A stretch of 13,132 nucleotides of DNA from Rhodospirillales bacterium (GCA_018648445.1 JABGRG010000110.1:1-13132), one strand, 5' to 3'. Shown: positions 1 to 9,759, counted from the stretch's first letter. Notes: generated from the sequence alone by a model not told the origin. Translations and numbers: made by a program.

Positions 1-2
1 GT

Positions 3-77
3 ATCGTATTGCTGGCCTACCTTTTGCTTACCCTGGGTTATCCGGGCGTGAAATTTGTCACCTCGATCCTCCTTTAG
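3..77 (+). CDS. Possible C-terminus of an unidentified membrane protein (partial)
   Basis: The frame is open from the window edge to a TAG at 75-77 and encodes 24 residues, very hydrophobic at first (I-V-L-L-A-Y-L-L-L-T-L), then G-Y-P-G-V-K and a hydrophobic end. The third codon positions are mostly G or C, as in the real genes of this window. This would fit the last membrane segment of an upstream protein transcribed in the same direction as dusB. The piece is too short to identify. It could also be chance coding in an intergenic region. I did not find a recognisable start of IspD or another divergent gene on the opposite strand. Confidence 0.35.
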   Translation: MVLLAYLLLTLGYPGVKFVTSILL

Positions 78-112
78 CTCTTTGTTTTTTGCCGTAAACC
101 TGAGCCTTCCTG

Positions 113-140
113 TTGCAATTGCGGCCAAATTGCCTAATAA
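113..140 (+). promoter_or_regulatory. Candidate sigma70-type promoter for dusB-ntrBC-ntrYX
   Basis: TTGCAA (113-118) and TAATAA (135-140) are separated by 16 bases and resemble -35 and -10 boxes. A start site near 147 would leave a leader of about 25 nt before the dusB ATG at 172. The stretch is AT-rich compared with its surroundings. The match is by eye only, and alphaproteobacterial promoters often deviate from this consensus. Confidence 0.4.
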
Positions 141-146
141 ATAGGC
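132..146. promoter_or_regulatory. Small palindrome overlapping the putative -10 box
   Basis: GCCTA (132-136) and TAGGC (142-146) are perfect inverted repeats around a 5-nt centre, ATAAA. They overlap the candidate -10 box, so this could be an operator for a repressor of the dusB-ntr operon. It is short enough to arise by chance. Confidence 0.25.
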
Positions 147-171
147 ATTCACTAATTCGGAACACCTCTAA

Positions 172-1158
172 ATGGCCTTCAGGATCGGAACCCTCGACTT
201 CGATACGCCGGTGATTCTCGCTCCCATGTCGGGGGTCACGGATTTGCCGTTTCGCCGTCTTGTCAAAAGGTGGGGGGTAGATCTCGTCGTCTCTGAAATG
301 ATCGCCAGCAATGCCATGGTCCGGGCGGCAAGCAAGACGATGCGCATGGCGACGAGCGGCGCCGACGAATATCCGGCCGCCGTTCAACTTGCGGGTTGCG
401 AGCCCGAGGTTATGGCCCGTGCGGCCCGGCTCAACGAAGATTTAGGCGCGGCCATTATCGACATCAACATGGGGTGTCCGGTCAAAAAGGTGGTGAAGGG
501 CGACGCCGGTTCGGCCTTGATGCGCGATGAAGCCTTGGCCGGACGTATCCTCAGTGCCGTCGTCAACGCAGTCAATATTCCGGTCACCCTGAAAATGCGC
601 ACGGGATGGGACAATGACACCCGAAACGCGCCGCAACTGGCGCGCATAGCCGAGGATTGCGGGATCAAATGGGTTTGCGTTCACGGGCGCACCCGCGCCC
701 AGTTCTACCACGGCCACGCGGATTGGAAATTCATCCGCACGGTTAAGGATGCGGTCTCAATCCCGGTGATCGGCAACGGCGACGTCAATTCGGTGGAGGA
801 TGCACGCCAACTGCTGGACGATTCGGGGGCCGACGGGGTTATGATCGGGCGCGGCGTTTATGGCCGCCCGTGGTTTCCGGCTCAGGTCCGCCATTTCCTG
901 GCAACCGGTGAAAAACTACCCGATCCAACGCCGGTTGAGCAGTTGGCGACGGTCATGGAACATTATGAAAGCATGCTCGAGTTTTATGGTTCACACTCGG
1001 GATTGCGGATCGCCCGAAAGCATCTGGGCTGGTACAGCAAGGGTCTTCCGGGATCGGCTGAGTTTCGCGCCAAGGTCAACCATACGGCTGATGTTTCCGA
1101 AGCGAAGGCGTTGGTTCGCGCCCTGTTTGCTCCACTGATCGAACGGGTGGCGGCCTGA
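172..1158 (+). CDS. dusB: tRNA-dihydrouridine synthase (DusB/NifR3 family)
   Basis: This 328-residue FMN enzyme reduces uridines to dihydrouridine in the D-loop of tRNAs, in the cytoplasm and with NADPH. The TIM-barrel signatures are all present: APMSGVTD near residues 17-24 (FMN site), VQLAG at 71-75, DINMGCP at 97-103 with the catalytic Cys102, KMRTGWD at 141-147, HGRTR at 171-175 and the phosphate-binding end GNGDV...[10 protein letters not shown] at 201-228. Length is typical for the family. The ATG at 172 has only a weak GGA upstream, but the MAFRIG start fits the family. Its TGA overlaps the ntrB ATG (TGATG), so the two are probably translationally coupled. The name nifR3 comes from its conserved place ahead of ntrBC in alphaproteobacteria; a direct role in nitrogen control is not established. 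Confidence 0.96.
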   Translation: MAFRIGTLDFDTPVILAPMSGVTDLPFRRLVKRWGVDLVVSEMIASNAMVRAASKTMRMATSGADEYPAAVQLAGCEPEVMARAARLNEDLGAAIIDINMGCPVKKVVKGDAGSALMRDEALAGRILSAVVNAVNIPVTLKMRTGWDNDTRNAPQLARIAEDCGIKWVCVHGRTRAQFYHGHADWKFIRTVKDAVSIPVIGNGDVNSVEDARQLLDDSGADGVMIGRGVYGRPWFPAQVRHFLATGEKLPDPTPVEQLATVMEHYESMLEFYGSHSGLRIARKHLGWYSKGLPGSAEFRAKVNHTADVSEAKALVRALFAPLIERVAA

Positions 1159-2300
1159 TGAGCAAGAAAGTGGTGGCATTGAAGAACACGCAAGCCGCTC
1201 CGGTCGCGGTCGCTGCCGAAAGCGTTCTGAATGCCTTGCCCATGGCCGTTGTGGTGATTGATCAAGACGGGGCCATTGTTCATGTCAACGATTCCGGAGA
1301 ACAGTTTTTTCAAGGCAGCGCTGCCCACCTTCGCGGTCAGTTTCTTAGCGAAATGGTCCCTGCTGACAGTCCGCTGTTCTCTCTGATCCAGCAAGCCCGG
1401 AAGGACGGAAACGCGGTCTTCGAGTACGGCGTCAACCTCAACTCGCCGCGTCTGGGCCGGTATTTCGTCAATGTGCAGGCGCGCCCCATGATCGAAGCGC
1501 CCGGTCATGTCGTGATCGGTATTCAGGAACGCTCGATCGCCGACAAGATCGATCACCAGTTATCCCACCGGGGCGCCGCCCGTTCGGTCAGCGCCATGGC
1601 TCATATGCTGGCCCATGAGGTGAAGAACCCGCTTTCGGGCATTCGCGGCGCGGCTCAGTTGCTTGAGGAAACGCTGAACGAAGCCGATCAGTCGCTGACG
1701 CAATTGATTCGTGGAGAAGTTGATCGTATCTGCGCCTTGCTCGACCGCATGGATATTTTTTCCGACAAAGGGCCATTGCGCCGCAGCGCCGTGAACATTC
1801 ATGAAGTGCTGACCCGCGTGCGCCAATTGGCCGAAAACGGTTTCGGACGCCATTTGCGAATTATTGAAGACTATGATCCGTCCTTGCCCAAGGTGCTGGG
1901 AAACCGCGACCAACTCGTTCAGGTGTTTCTAAATTTGGTCAAGAACGCGGCGGAGGCGGCCCCCGTTTTCGGTGGGGAAGTGACGATGAGCACTGCATAT
2001 CGTCCCGGAGTGAGGTTTGCTCTTCCTGGAAAAGAGGCGCGCGAACAACTGCCTTTGATGGTTTCCGTTTCGGATAACGGCGAAGGCATTGCCGAGGATA
2101 TCCTTGGCCATATTTTCGATCCCTTCGTTACGACGAAGGCAAAGGGAAGCGGCCTCGGTTTGGCCCTGGTAGCCAAGATAATTGACGATCACGGCGGCGC
2201 GATCGAGGCCGAAAGCCGGCGCAACCGCACCGTAATTCGGGTAATGCTGCCGATGGTTCCGACGCAAACCGACAACGAAAGAGGCGACGACTTATTATGA
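1158..2300 (+). CDS. ntrB: Nitrogen regulation sensor histidine kinase NtrB (GlnL)
   Basis: This 380-residue soluble kinase/phosphatase controls NtrC phosphorylation in response to nitrogen status, normally through PII proteins. There are no membrane segments. A PAS domain covers about residues 22-130 ([11 protein letters not shown]). The HisKA dimerisation domain has the H-box [11 protein letters not shown] with the phosphorylated His153. The HATPase domain has the N-box at LVKNAAEA (Asn263), G1 at DNGEG (307-311), the F box in FDPFVTTK and G2 at GSGLGL (330-335). Length and domain order match NtrB. A GGGTGG about 7 nt upstream can serve as the ribosome site. The 3' end overlaps ntrC by ATGA, giving kinase and regulator from one coupled message. 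Confidence 0.96.
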   Translation: MSKKVVALKNTQAAPVAVAAESVLNALPMAVVVIDQDGAIVHVNDSGEQFFQGSAAHLRGQFLSEMVPADSPLFSLIQQARKDGNAVFEYGVNLNSPRLGRYFVNVQARPMIEAPGHVVIGIQERSIADKIDHQLSHRGAARSVSAMAHMLAHEVKNPLSGIRGAAQLLEETLNEADQSLTQLIRGEVDRICALLDRMDIFSDKGPLRRSAVNIHEVLTRVRQLAENGFGRHLRIIEDYDPSLPKVLGNRDQLVQVFLNLVKNAAEAAPVFGGEVTMSTAYRPGVRFALPGKEAREQLPLMVSVSDNGEGIAEDILGHIFDPFVTTKAKGSGLGLALVAKIIDDHGGAIEAESRRNRTVIRVMLPMVPTQTDNERGDDLL

Positions 2301-3730
2301 CGACGACCCCGACCATTCTCGTTGCTGACGACGACCAGGCGATCCGCACGGTCCTTGGTCACGCCCTGGGTCGGGCGGGTTTCGACGTGCAGACTACGGG
2401 AAACGCGGCGACGCTATGGCAATGGGTTAGCGACGGGGAAGGGGACCTCGTCATTACCGACGTGATCATGCCCGATGAAAACGGCCTCGACCTGATACCG
2501 CGCATCCGCAAAATTCGGCCCGAGATGCGCATTGTCGTGATGAGCGCACATAGCACCGTGCTCACTGCCGTAAAGGCTACCGAACGCGGGGCTTTCGAAT
2601 ATCTGCCGAAACCCTTCGATCTCAACGAGATGGTCAACGTCGTGCGCCGGGGTCTGGAAGCGCCGCGCGCCAAGCGCGACGAGGACGACATATCCGTTCC
2701 GGAAGAAGCCCTTCCGATGATCGGGCGTTCGCCGGCCATGCAGGATGTATACCGGACCCTGGCCCGCCTGATGAACACCGATCTTACGGTCATGATTGTA
2801 GGCGAGTCGGGAACCGGCAAGGAACTGGTGGCGCGCGCTCTTCACGATCTGGGAAAATGGCGAAACGGCCCGTTCGTGGCCATCAACATGGCCGCGATTC
2901 CGCGCGAACTGATCGAAAGCGAATTGTTCGGGTACGAGAAAGGGGCCTTTACCGGCGCGGTGCAGCGCAGCCTGGGCCGTTTTGAACAAGCCGAGGGCGG
3001 AACGCTTTTTCTGGATGAGATCGGGGATATGCCGCCCGAAGCGCAAACCCGACTCTTGAGGGTTTTGCAGGAAGGTGAATACACTACCGTTGGTGGGCGG
3101 AAGACGTTGAAGGCGAATGTTCGCATCGTTGCGGCCACACACCGGGACCTGGGCCAGCTTATTCGTCAGGGCCTTTTCCGCGAGGATCTGTATTTCAGGA
3201 TCAATGTCGCACCCATGCGCTTGCCGCCCTTGCGCGAGCGAACCGAGGACGTTCCCGAACTGGTGCGCCATTTCCTGTCAAAGGCGGCGTCCGAGGGGCT
3301 GCCGGTGAAAATCATCGATCATGCGGCGATGGACCGGCTGACCAGTTTCCGCTGGCCGGGAAACGTGCGGGAACTTGAAAACCTTATCCGCCGGTTGGCC
3401 GCGCTCTATTCGCAGGAAGTTATCGGCGTTGAAGTGATCGAGGCCGAACTGGCCGATGTTTCAGCCACGCCGGAGCCCGAAAACAATGGCCTTTCGCAGT
3501 CGATAGAACACCATTTGGGTAACTATTTCTCGGCGTTGGGCGGTGCTCTTCCGTCCCCCGGATTGTACGAACGTATTTTGTGTGAGATGGAACGGCCATT
3601 GTTGACGCTTACGTTAAAAGCGACCGGGGGAAACCAGATTAAGGCCGCCGGGGTTCTTGGTCTCAATCGAAACACCCTGCGCAAAAAGATCCGTGAACTG
3701 AATATTCCGGTCGTACGGGGAGGAAAATGA
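2297..3730 (+). CDS. ntrC: Nitrogen regulation response regulator NtrC (sigma54 activator)
   Basis: This 477-residue enhancer-binding protein activates sigma54 promoters of nitrogen assimilation genes once phosphorylated by NtrB. The receiver domain (about 1-120) has the acidic pocket D11-D13, phosphoacceptor Asp55 in LVITD, and Lys105 in LPKPF. The AAA+ domain has Walker A GESGTGKE (169-176), an intact sigma54-contact loop GAFTGA (216-221), Walker B GTLFLDEI (235-242), arginine-finger region [11 protein letters not shown] and sensor [10 protein letters not shown] (353-360). A Fis-type helix-turn-helix lies at about 445-470 ([19 protein letters not shown]). It is a complete activator, in contrast to NtrX downstream. 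AAAGAGG about 14 nt upstream of the ATG can act as ribosome site. The end overlaps ntrY by ATGA. Confidence 0.97.
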   Translation: MTTTPTILVADDDQAIRTVLGHALGRAGFDVQTTGNAATLWQWVSDGEGDLVITDVIMPDENGLDLIPRIRKIRPEMRIVVMSAHSTVLTAVKATERGAFEYLPKPFDLNEMVNVVRRGLEAPRAKRDEDDISVPEEALPMIGRSPAMQDVYRTLARLMNTDLTVMIVGESGTGKELVARALHDLGKWRNGPFVAINMAAIPRELIESELFGYEKGAFTGAVQRSLGRFEQAEGGTLFLDEIGDMPPEAQTRLLRVLQEGEYTTVGGRKTLKANVRIVAATHRDLGQLIRQGLFREDLYFRINVAPMRLPPLRERTEDVPELVRHFLSKAASEGLPVKIIDHAAMDRLTSFRWPGNVRELENLIRRLAALYSQEVIGVEVIEAELADVSATPEPENNGLSQSIEHHLGNYFSALGGALPSPGLYERILCEMERPLLTLTLKATGGNQIKAAGVLGLNRNTLRKKIRELNIPVVRGGK

Positions 3731-6024
3731 GGACCGTCCGCAATCCGAAGCGTGCTTTGGCCCGGTTCCGTCAGTGGTCTCGCAAGGCATCTTTGTCGCG
3801 AAGACTGGCATTGGCGTTGACGTTAGCAGCTGTCGCCTCGGGAATGGCGACGTTGGCCAGCATGGCCATGCCGGGCGTCGATTCCGAGGTGGTCCTTTTC
3901 CTGCTGTATCTCGATACCCTTTTCGGCTTGCCGCTTGGTGCCGTCGTTGCCTTCCGTCTGGCGCGCCTGTGGGGTGAAAAGAGACGCGGCCAGGCTGGTT
4001 CCGGATTGCACGCGCGTCTCGTCGTTCTTTTCGGTCTGGTAGCCGTAACGCCGGCAATTCTGGTTGCTGTATTTGCCGGTCTATTCCTCAATTTTGCGCT
4101 TGAGTCATGGTTTTCGGAACGTGTGCGCACGGCGGTTGATGCGTCTCAGACGGTTGCCGAGGCTTATTTGAAGGAGCACAAACTGGGCATTGTTTCCGAA
4201 ATTTCGGCAATGGCCAACGATCTGAACCGCAACGCCGCCAACCTGATGCGCAGTCCTTATCGGTTTGAAAACACATTATCGACCCAGGCAGCACTTCGTT
4301 CCTTGCCGGAAGCGGCGGTGATGGACCGTCAGGGGCGGATAATTGCCCGCTCGCGGCTGAGCCAGTCGCTGGAACTGGAAAGGACGCCGGAAAAGGGCCT
4401 TGAAAAGGCCGAGGCCGGGGAAATCGTGGTTCTAACCGGCGAAAAGGATGACCGCGTTCGCGCCATCGTAAAACTGAACCGGTTCGTTGACGCGTTCCTT
4501 ATCGTCGGGCGGTATGTCGATCCGGAGGTGATCGAGCAGACCGAACGGGCCAAGGGGGCCGTTTCCCAATACAAGATGCTGGAAAAGCACCGCAGTTCCA
4601 TCCAAATCAGTTTCGTCCTCATTTTCGTTGTTGTTGCGCTACTGCTTCTTTTGGCGGCGGTGTGGATCGGGCTAAATCTGGCGACCCAGCTTGCCCGGCC
4701 GATCAGCCATTTGATTGCGGCGGCGGAGCGCATTCGAAAAGGCGATCTGGGCGCGCGTGTCGTGACATCGGCGGCGTCCGATGAAATCGGCGCCTTGGGC
4801 CGGTCTTTCAATCGAATGACGCGGCAGTTGGAAAGCCAGCAGCGTGGACTGATCGATGCCAACCGCGAACTGGATGAACGCCGCCGGTTCACCGAAACGG
4901 TTCTCACCGGTGTAACGTCGGGCGTCATCGGGCTCGACGGCGATCAAAAAGTTACCTTGCCCAACCGCTCGGCGGCGGACCTGCTGTCATCCGATCTAAA
5001 CAAGGCGATTGGCGACGATGCCGAAGAAGTATTCCCCGAAATTTCGGCTCTTCTCCGTGCCGTTCGAGAGCGGCCAGATCGGCTTCATCAGGCAGAAGTT
5101 AAAATCGTCCGAGGCGGTCGAACGAAGACGCTTTTGGTGCGCGCTGCGGCAGAGCGCCTGGAAAGCGAGGTCATTGGTTACGTCGTTACCTTCGACGACA
5201 TCACGGAATTATTGTCGGCCCAGCGAACGGCGGCATGGGCCGATATTGCGCGGCGAATCGCCCACGAGATAAAAAACCCGTTGACCCCGATCCAGTTGGC
5301 GGCCGAGCGTTTGAAACGGAAGTATCTCAAAGAGGTCAAATCAGACCCCGAGACCTTTACCATGTGTACGGAGACGATTATCCGTCAGGTTGAGGATATT
5401 GGCCGCATGGTTGATGACTTCTCTTCGTTTGCACGAATGCCGCAGCCTTCGGTCAAGATGGAGGACATTGTCGAAATCTGTCGACAGGCGGTATTTCTCG
5501 AAAAAACCCGCCATACGGATATCGCCTTTGACGTGAAACTCCCGGACGAAAAAGTCATTCGCCGTTGCGACGCTCGGCAATTGGGCCGGGCCTTGGGCAA
5601 TATTCTCAAGAACGCCGCGGAGTCAATCGAGGGACGCGAGGCAGGCAATGGCGAACTGGAACCGGGGCGCGTCGAATTGACGTTGCGTGATGAAGAAACG
5701 GTTGACGGTCGACGGATGATTATCGAGGTTTCGGACAACGGGATGGGTTTGCCGGATGAACATCGTGACCGACTGACCGAACCCTATGTAACGACCCGCG
5801 ACAAAGGGACCGGCCTGGGGCTGGCGATCGTCAAGAAAATCATGGAAGATCAAAACGGCGCTTTGGTGCTTGAGGATGGAGAGATCGCCGGGGCCAGAGT
5901 ATCATTGATACTCGAACCGGAAGCGCCCGAGGGAAGCGAAATGTTTGAAGAGGATACGCAGGACGACACCCCTGTGCCGGACGCCGCGCAATCAGCAACG
6001 GACATCGCCGTTCATGGCTCATGA
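3727..6024 (+). CDS. ntrY: Transmembrane sensor histidine kinase NtrY
   Basis: This 765-residue inner-membrane kinase is the partner of NtrX and is implicated in nitrogen, redox or envelope sensing in alphaproteobacteria. Hydrophobic segments lie at about residues 27-48, 55-80, 97-124 and 294-318. The stretch of about 165 residues between the third and fourth is the likely periplasmic sensor. A HAMP domain follows (about 318-370, with ARPISHL), then a PAS domain (about 387-490), HisKA with [12 protein letters not shown] (His513), the N-box LKNAAES (Asn629), G1 DNGMG (670-674) and G2 GTGLGL (694-699). The acidic tail (736-757) is poorly conserved-looking. A strong GGGGAGGA ribosome site lies just before the ATG, and the start overlaps ntrC by ATGA. 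The 3' end overlaps ntrX by 11 bp. Confidence 0.96.
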   Translation: MRTVRNPKRALARFRQWSRKASLSRRLALALTLAAVASGMATLASMAMPGVDSEVVLFLLYLDTLFGLPLGAVVAFRLARLWGEKRRGQAGSGLHARLVVLFGLVAVTPAILVAVFAGLFLNFALESWFSERVRTAVDASQTVAEAYLKEHKLGIVSEISAMANDLNRNAANLMRSPYRFENTLSTQAALRSLPEAAVMDRQGRIIARSRLSQSLELERTPEKGLEKAEAGEIVVLTGEKDDRVRAIVKLNRFVDAFLIVGRYVDPEVIEQTERAKGAVSQYKMLEKHRSSIQISFVLIFVVVALLLLLAAVWIGLNLATQLARPISHLIAAAERIRKGDLGARVVTSAASDEIGALGRSFNRMTRQLESQQRGLIDANRELDERRRFTETVLTGVTSGVIGLDGDQKVTLPNRSAADLLSSDLNKAIGDDAEEVFPEISALLRAVRERPDRLHQAEVKIVRGGRTKTLLVRAAAERLESEVIGYVVTFDDITELLSAQRTAAWADIARRIAHEIKNPLTPIQLAAERLKRKYLKEVKSDPETFTMCTETIIRQVEDIGRMVDDFSSFARMPQPSVKMEDIVEICRQAVFLEKTRHTDIAFDVKLPDEKVIRRCDARQLGRALGNILKNAAESIEGREAGNGELEPGRVELTLRDEETVDGRRMIIEVSDNGMGLPDEHRDRLTEPYVTTRDKGTGLGLAIVKKIMEDQNGALVLEDGEIAGARVSLILEPEAPEGSEMFEEDTQDDTPVPDAAQSATDIAVHGS

Positions 6025-7411
6025 CATTCTGATTGTTGATGACGAGGCGGATATTCGTGCGCTGACGTCTGGGATTCTTCAAGACGAAGGGTTCCAAACG
6101 CGCGAAGCGGGGGATAGCAATAGCGCGCTGGGCAGTATCGAAACCCGCCAGCCCAGTCTTGTCCTGTTGGACATCTGGCTTCAGGGAAGCGAGTTGGACG
6201 GGCTGGATATTCTAAAAATCATCGCCCGCGACCATCCGTACGTTCCCGTCGTCATTATGAGCGGCCATGGCACCGTCGAATCGGCGGTGGCTGCGATCAA
6301 GGACGGCGCCTACGATTTCATTGAAAAGCCCTTCGCCGCCGACCGCCTCGTTCTCGCGGTGGAGCGAGCCACCGAAGCCATGCGCCTTAAGCGTGAGAAC
6401 GAGGAGCTTCGAATTCGCGCCGGAACGGAAACCGAACTGGTTGGCGAATCGGCGGGCATCAACCTGGTCCGCCAGACCATCGAACGGGTGGCGCCGACCA
6501 ACAGCCGCGTCCTGATTACCGGACCGGCCGGATCGGGGAAAGAGGTGGTTGCACGCATGCTTCATGCGCGTTCACGCCGGGCCGATGCCCCGTTCGTGGT
6601 CGTGAACTGCGCCAATATGGATCCCGGCCGGGTCGAGACGGAGCTTTTCGGCACAGAAGGATCGGGCGATCAGGGTGGGAGGGCACGCAAGGCTGGGATG
6701 TTTGAAGCAGCCCACATGGGGACCCTACTTCTTGATGCGGTTGACGACATGCCTTTGGAAACGCAGGGAAAAATCGTCCGTGTCCTGCAAGAACAGACTT
6801 TTGATCGGGTGGGCGGGGGAACGCGGGTCGAAGTTGATGTTCGGGTGGTTGCCTCGACAAGTTCAAACCTTGCCGAGAGGATGAGCGCTGGAGAATTCCG
6901 GGAGGATCTTTTCTTCCGCTTGAATGTCGTCCCTATTGATGTTCCGTCCTTGCTTGACCGGCGCGACGATATTCCGTTTTTGGCCCTGCATTTCATGAAG
7001 CGCGCTGCCGAGGCGGCCGGGCAGCAACCACAAAATTTCGGCGAAGACGCCATTGTTGCCTTGCAGGCCTACGATTGGCCGGGCAATGTTCGAGAGCTTC
7101 GCAATGTTGTGGAGTGGCTGTTAATCATGGCGCCCAACACAACCGGGGAGGTCATACGCGCCGATATGCTGCCAGCGGCGATCATTTTTGAATCTCCAGT
7201 GCGCCCCGGGGGGGACGGGAATTCTGAAATCATGAGCTTGCCCTTGCGTGACGCCCGCGAGATATTCGAACGGGAGTATCTTGCCGCGCAAATCAAACGG
7301 TTCGGCGGCAATATTTCAAAAACGGCGGAATTTGTAGGCATGGAACGCTCGGCCCTTCATCGAAAGTTGAAATCGCTGGGTGTGGGTGAGGAAAACTCAC
7401 GGGCGGTTTGA
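6014..7411 (+). CDS. ntrX: Response regulator NtrX with degenerate AAA+ domain
   Basis: This 465-residue NtrC-like regulator is phosphorylated by NtrY. I chose the ATG at 6014 because [15 protein letters not shown] is the family start; an earlier in-frame ATG at 5945 would add 23 residues read out of frame inside ntrY. The receiver has D9-D10, phosphoacceptor Asp53 (LVLLDIW) and Lys105. The AAA+ domain has Walker A GPAGSGKE (170-177), arginine fingers in FREDLFFRLNV, sensor [10 protein letters not shown] (355-362) and a Fis-type helix-turn-helix at about 430-457. There is no GAFTGA loop: FGTEGSGDQGG follows the E-L. Walker B reads LLLDAVDD, with Ala242 where the hydrolytic Glu should be. Loss of GAFTGA is known in NtrX and implies sigma54-independent action; the Walker B change looks unusual. 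It probably works as a DNA-binding regulator with weak or no ATP turnover. Confidence 0.95.
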   Translation: MAHDILIVDDEADIRALTSGILQDEGFQTREAGDSNSALGSIETRQPSLVLLDIWLQGSELDGLDILKIIARDHPYVPVVIMSGHGTVESAVAAIKDGAYDFIEKPFAADRLVLAVERATEAMRLKRENEELRIRAGTETELVGESAGINLVRQTIERVAPTNSRVLITGPAGSGKEVVARMLHARSRRADAPFVVVNCANMDPGRVETELFGTEGSGDQGGRARKAGMFEAAHMGTLLLDAVDDMPLETQGKIVRVLQEQTFDRVGGGTRVEVDVRVVASTSSNLAERMSAGEFREDLFFRLNVVPIDVPSLLDRRDDIPFLALHFMKRAAEAAGQQPQNFGEDAIVALQAYDWPGNVRELRNVVEWLLIMAPNTTGEVIRADMLPAAIIFESPVRPGGDGNSEIMSLPLRDAREIFEREYLAAQIKRFGGNISKTAEFVGMERSALHRKLKSLGVGEENSRAV

Positions 7412-7463
7412 TGAGAAGGCGTCGTTCGGGAATGAGAATTTTTCAGGTGAAAGTGGTCGTTCG

Positions 7464-8840
7464 ATGAAAGTCATTATTTGTGGCGCCGGGCAAGTGGGTT
7501 TTAACATTGCCCGATATCTCTCGGTCGAAAACAACGACGTTACGGTGATCGACCGTTCGCCGGAACTGGTTAGGCGCGTCAGCGGCAGTCTCGAAGTAAG
7601 GGGGATTGTCGGACACGCGTCGCATCCCGACAGTTTGCGCAGGGCCGATGCCTCCGGAGCCGATATTTTGATTGCGGTGACTCAGGCCGACGAAGTGAAC
7701 ATGATGGCCTGTCAGGTGGCCCATTCCCTTTTTGATGTGCCGACGAAAATTGCCCGCGTGCGCCATCAAAATTACCTCGACCCCGCCTGGAGCACACTAT
7801 TCTCGCGTGAAAACATCCCCATCGACGTGACCATCTCGCCCGAAATCGAGGTGGCCCACGCGGTGGCTCGAAGACTTTCGGTTCCGGGCGCCTTCGAGAT
7901 GATCCCGCTTGCCGAGGACCGCGTGAAACTGGTTGGCGTGCGTTGCGATGAGGGATGTCCGCTGATCAATACGCCGCTTCGCCAATTGACCCAGATATTC
8001 CCCGACCTCAACATCGTCATAATCGGATTAACGCGCCAGAACCGGGCGATCATGCCGACTGCCGACGATGAAATGATGCTGGGGGATGAGGTCTATTTCG
8101 TCGTTGATTCCGACCAACTTCTGCGCGCCATGGCGGCCTTCGGCCATGAAGAGGACGAAGCGCGGCGGCTGTTGATTTTGGGTGGCGGTAATATCGGCCT
8201 ATTTCTCGCCAAGCAGGTCGAAGCCGAATATCCGTGGGTAACGGCCAAGGTGATCGAAGCGGAACCCGAGCGAGCCAAAGTCGTGGCCGCCGAACTGGAG
8301 AAATCGGTTGTTCTGTGCGGCGACGTTCTGGATGCCGAAATTCTTGAAGAAGCCAACGTCGGCATCACCGATACCGTGGTCGCCGTCACCAACGATGACG
8401 AAACGAACATTCTGTCAGCGCTGCTTGCCAAGCGGTACGGCAGCGCGCGCGCGATCGCGCTGATTAACAAATCGACTTATGAACCGTTGATTACGACGCT
8501 GGGCATCGACGTTGTCGTCAGTCCGCGTCACATAACGGTTTCGACGATCCTTCAGCATATTCGGCGTGGGCGGATTCATTCCGTTCACACCCTTCGCGAG
8601 GGATTCGGCGAATTGATTGAGGCCGAAGCGTTGGCAACGTCAAGTTTGGTCGGCGCGCCCCTGCGTGACATTGACTTGCCAACCGGCGTTCTCATCGGCG
8701 CGATTGTACGCGACGGTCAGGTCATCAATCCGCGTGGCGACACCGTTATCGAAGCGAACGACCGAGTCGTCCTGTTTGCCGCAGCCGATGCCGTGCGAAA
8801 GGTCGAGCAGTTGTTCTCCGTGAGTTTCGAGTATTTTTAG
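7464..8840 (+). CDS. trkA: Trk system potassium uptake protein TrkA
   Basis: This 458-residue cytosolic regulator binds NAD(H)/ATP and gates the TrkH/TrkG K+ channel. It has two tandem RCK units. The first Rossmann motif is GAGQVG (residues 7-12) with acidic Asp30 ending the second strand; the second is GGGNIG (240-245) with Glu265. TrkA_C-type regions follow each (about 145-220 and 375-455). The length equals that of E. coli TrkA. I chose the ATG at 7464 because MKVIICGAGQVG is the family start; an in-frame ATG at 7380 would overlap the end of ntrX. AGGTGA at 7445-7450 is a rather distant ribosome site. trkA directly after ntrX is a conserved alphaproteobacterial arrangement. No trkH is visible here. 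Confidence 0.96.
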   Translation: MKVIICGAGQVGFNIARYLSVENNDVTVIDRSPELVRRVSGSLEVRGIVGHASHPDSLRRADASGADILIAVTQADEVNMMACQVAHSLFDVPTKIARVRHQNYLDPAWSTLFSRENIPIDVTISPEIEVAHAVARRLSVPGAFEMIPLAEDRVKLVGVRCDEGCPLINTPLRQLTQIFPDLNIVIIGLTRQNRAIMPTADDEMMLGDEVYFVVDSDQLLRAMAAFGHEEDEARRLLILGGGNIGLFLAKQVEAEYPWVTAKVIEAEPERAKVVAAELEKSVVLCGDVLDAEILEEANVGITDTVVAVTNDDETNILSALLAKRYGSARAIALINKSTYEPLITTLGIDVVVSPRHITVSTILQHIRRGRIHSVHTLREGFGELIEAEALATSSLVGAPLRDIDLPTGVLIGAIVRDGQVINPRGDTVIEANDRVVLFAAADAVRKVEQLFSVSFEYF

Positions 8841-8870
8841 GCGATTGAAGAAACCTGTTAAATTTTGATT

Positions 8871-8875
8871 GGGAG
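8871..8875 (+). promoter_or_regulatory. Ribosome binding site deciding the GTG start of dat
   Basis: GGGAG lies 8 nt ahead of a GTG at 8884. A closer ATG at 8877 is in another frame, so the Shine-Dalgarno spacing and the conserved N-terminus together support GTG. Confidence 0.6.
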
Positions 8876-8883
8876 TATGAAGA

Positions 8884-9741
8884 GTGGGACGAGTAGCCTA
8901 CGTCAACGGCAGTTATGTTCCTCATTCGGAAGCGGCCGTCCACATCGAGGATCGCGGCTACCAGTTTGCCGACGGTGTCTATGAGGTCACGGCCGTTTAT
9001 AAGGGAATATTAATCGACGAACAGGGGCATATTGATCGTCTCGACCGGTCGCTGCGCGAGTTGCAGATTGCCTGGCCGGTCGCCCCGCGGGTTTACGGAA
9101 TGCTGATGCGCGAGGTCATGCGCCGCAATCGCCTGAGCAACGGGTCGATCTATCAGCAGGTGACCCGTGGCGTGGCCCCGCGCAACCATAATTTCCCGGT
9201 GGGTGTGTCATCTACGCTGGTCATGACGACGACGGCCAAGGATCTGGATACCCTGCTGGGCGGCGAACCGACGCAGGTCATCACGGTTCCCGATATCCGC
9301 TGGGGACGGCCGGATATCAAGTCGATCGCCCTTCTTCCCAATTGCCTGGCCAAGCAAAAGGCCGGCGAAGCCGGGTGTTACGAGGCGTGGCAGTTGGATG
9401 GCGAAGGGCGTGTCACCGAGGGCACGTTGTCAAACGCCTGGATCGTTAGCGCCGATGGCGAACTGGTGACGCGCAATGCCAACGAAAACGCCATTCTCAA
9501 CGGTATTACCCGACAGGCGGTGCTGGAGTTGGCGCAAAAGGCTAATCTGCGCGTTGTGGAGCGGCCGTTTTCGGTGGAGGAAGCCCTTGCCGCGCGCGAG
9601 GCGTTTCTGACGAGCACGACCTCTTTCGTCAAACCCGTGATCCGTATCGACGGAAAACCCGTTGGCGACGGAAAGCCCGGTTCCGTGACGCGCCAACTGG
9701 GCGCGCTCATTTCCGAACGTCTGGCGGCAGCTGTTGCCTGA
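8884..9741 (+). CDS. dat: D-amino-acid transaminase (PLP fold type IV)
   Basis: This 285-residue enzyme of the BCAT/ADCL/DAAT fold family exchanges the amino group between D-alanine (or other D-amino acids) and 2-oxoglutarate, giving D-glutamate for peptidoglycan. EDRGYQFADGVYEV at 22-35 contains the conserved Tyr33. TRGVAPRNHNFP (94-105) carries Arg100 and His102, which match the carboxylate-trap Arg98/His100 of the Bacillus YM-1 D-amino-acid transaminase and argue against a branched-chain enzyme. The PLP lysine is Lys146 in PDIKS, and Glu179 in VTEG is the cofactor-ring glutamate. STTS at 244-247 closes the phosphate site. The GTG start is set by GGGAG. It begins 43 bp after trkA, with no clear promoter or terminator between. 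Substrate specificity is inferred from these residues only. Confidence 0.92.
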   Translation: MGRVAYVNGSYVPHSEAAVHIEDRGYQFADGVYEVTAVYKGILIDEQGHIDRLDRSLRELQIAWPVAPRVYGMLMREVMRRNRLSNGSIYQQVTRGVAPRNHNFPVGVSSTLVMTTTAKDLDTLLGGEPTQVITVPDIRWGRPDIKSIALLPNCLAKQKAGEAGCYEAWQLDGEGRVTEGTLSNAWIVSADGELVTRNANENAILNGITRQAVLELAQKANLRVVERPFSVEEALAAREAFLTSTTSFVKPVIRIDGKPVGDGKPGSVTRQLGALISERLAAAVA

Positions 9742-9759
9742 GGGAATGGGGGCGGACAA

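Noticed and set aside
58..387. Reverse-strand open frame over the dusB 5' end
   Set aside because: It lies antisense to clear dusB coding sequence, has no recognisable domain and no ribosome site; a shadow frame.
5945..6013. Upstream in-frame ATG extending NtrX by 23 residues
   Set aside because: The extension is an out-of-frame reading of the ntrY tail; the family start is [11 protein letters not shown] at 6014.
7380..7463. Upstream in-frame ATG extending TrkA by 28 residues
   Set aside because: It overlaps the ntrX end, and the Rossmann strand of TrkA normally starts at MKVIICGAGQVG.
8857..8872. CtrA-like TTAA half-site upstream of dat
   Set aside because: Only one half matches; the second half after 7 bases is TTGG, not TTAA.
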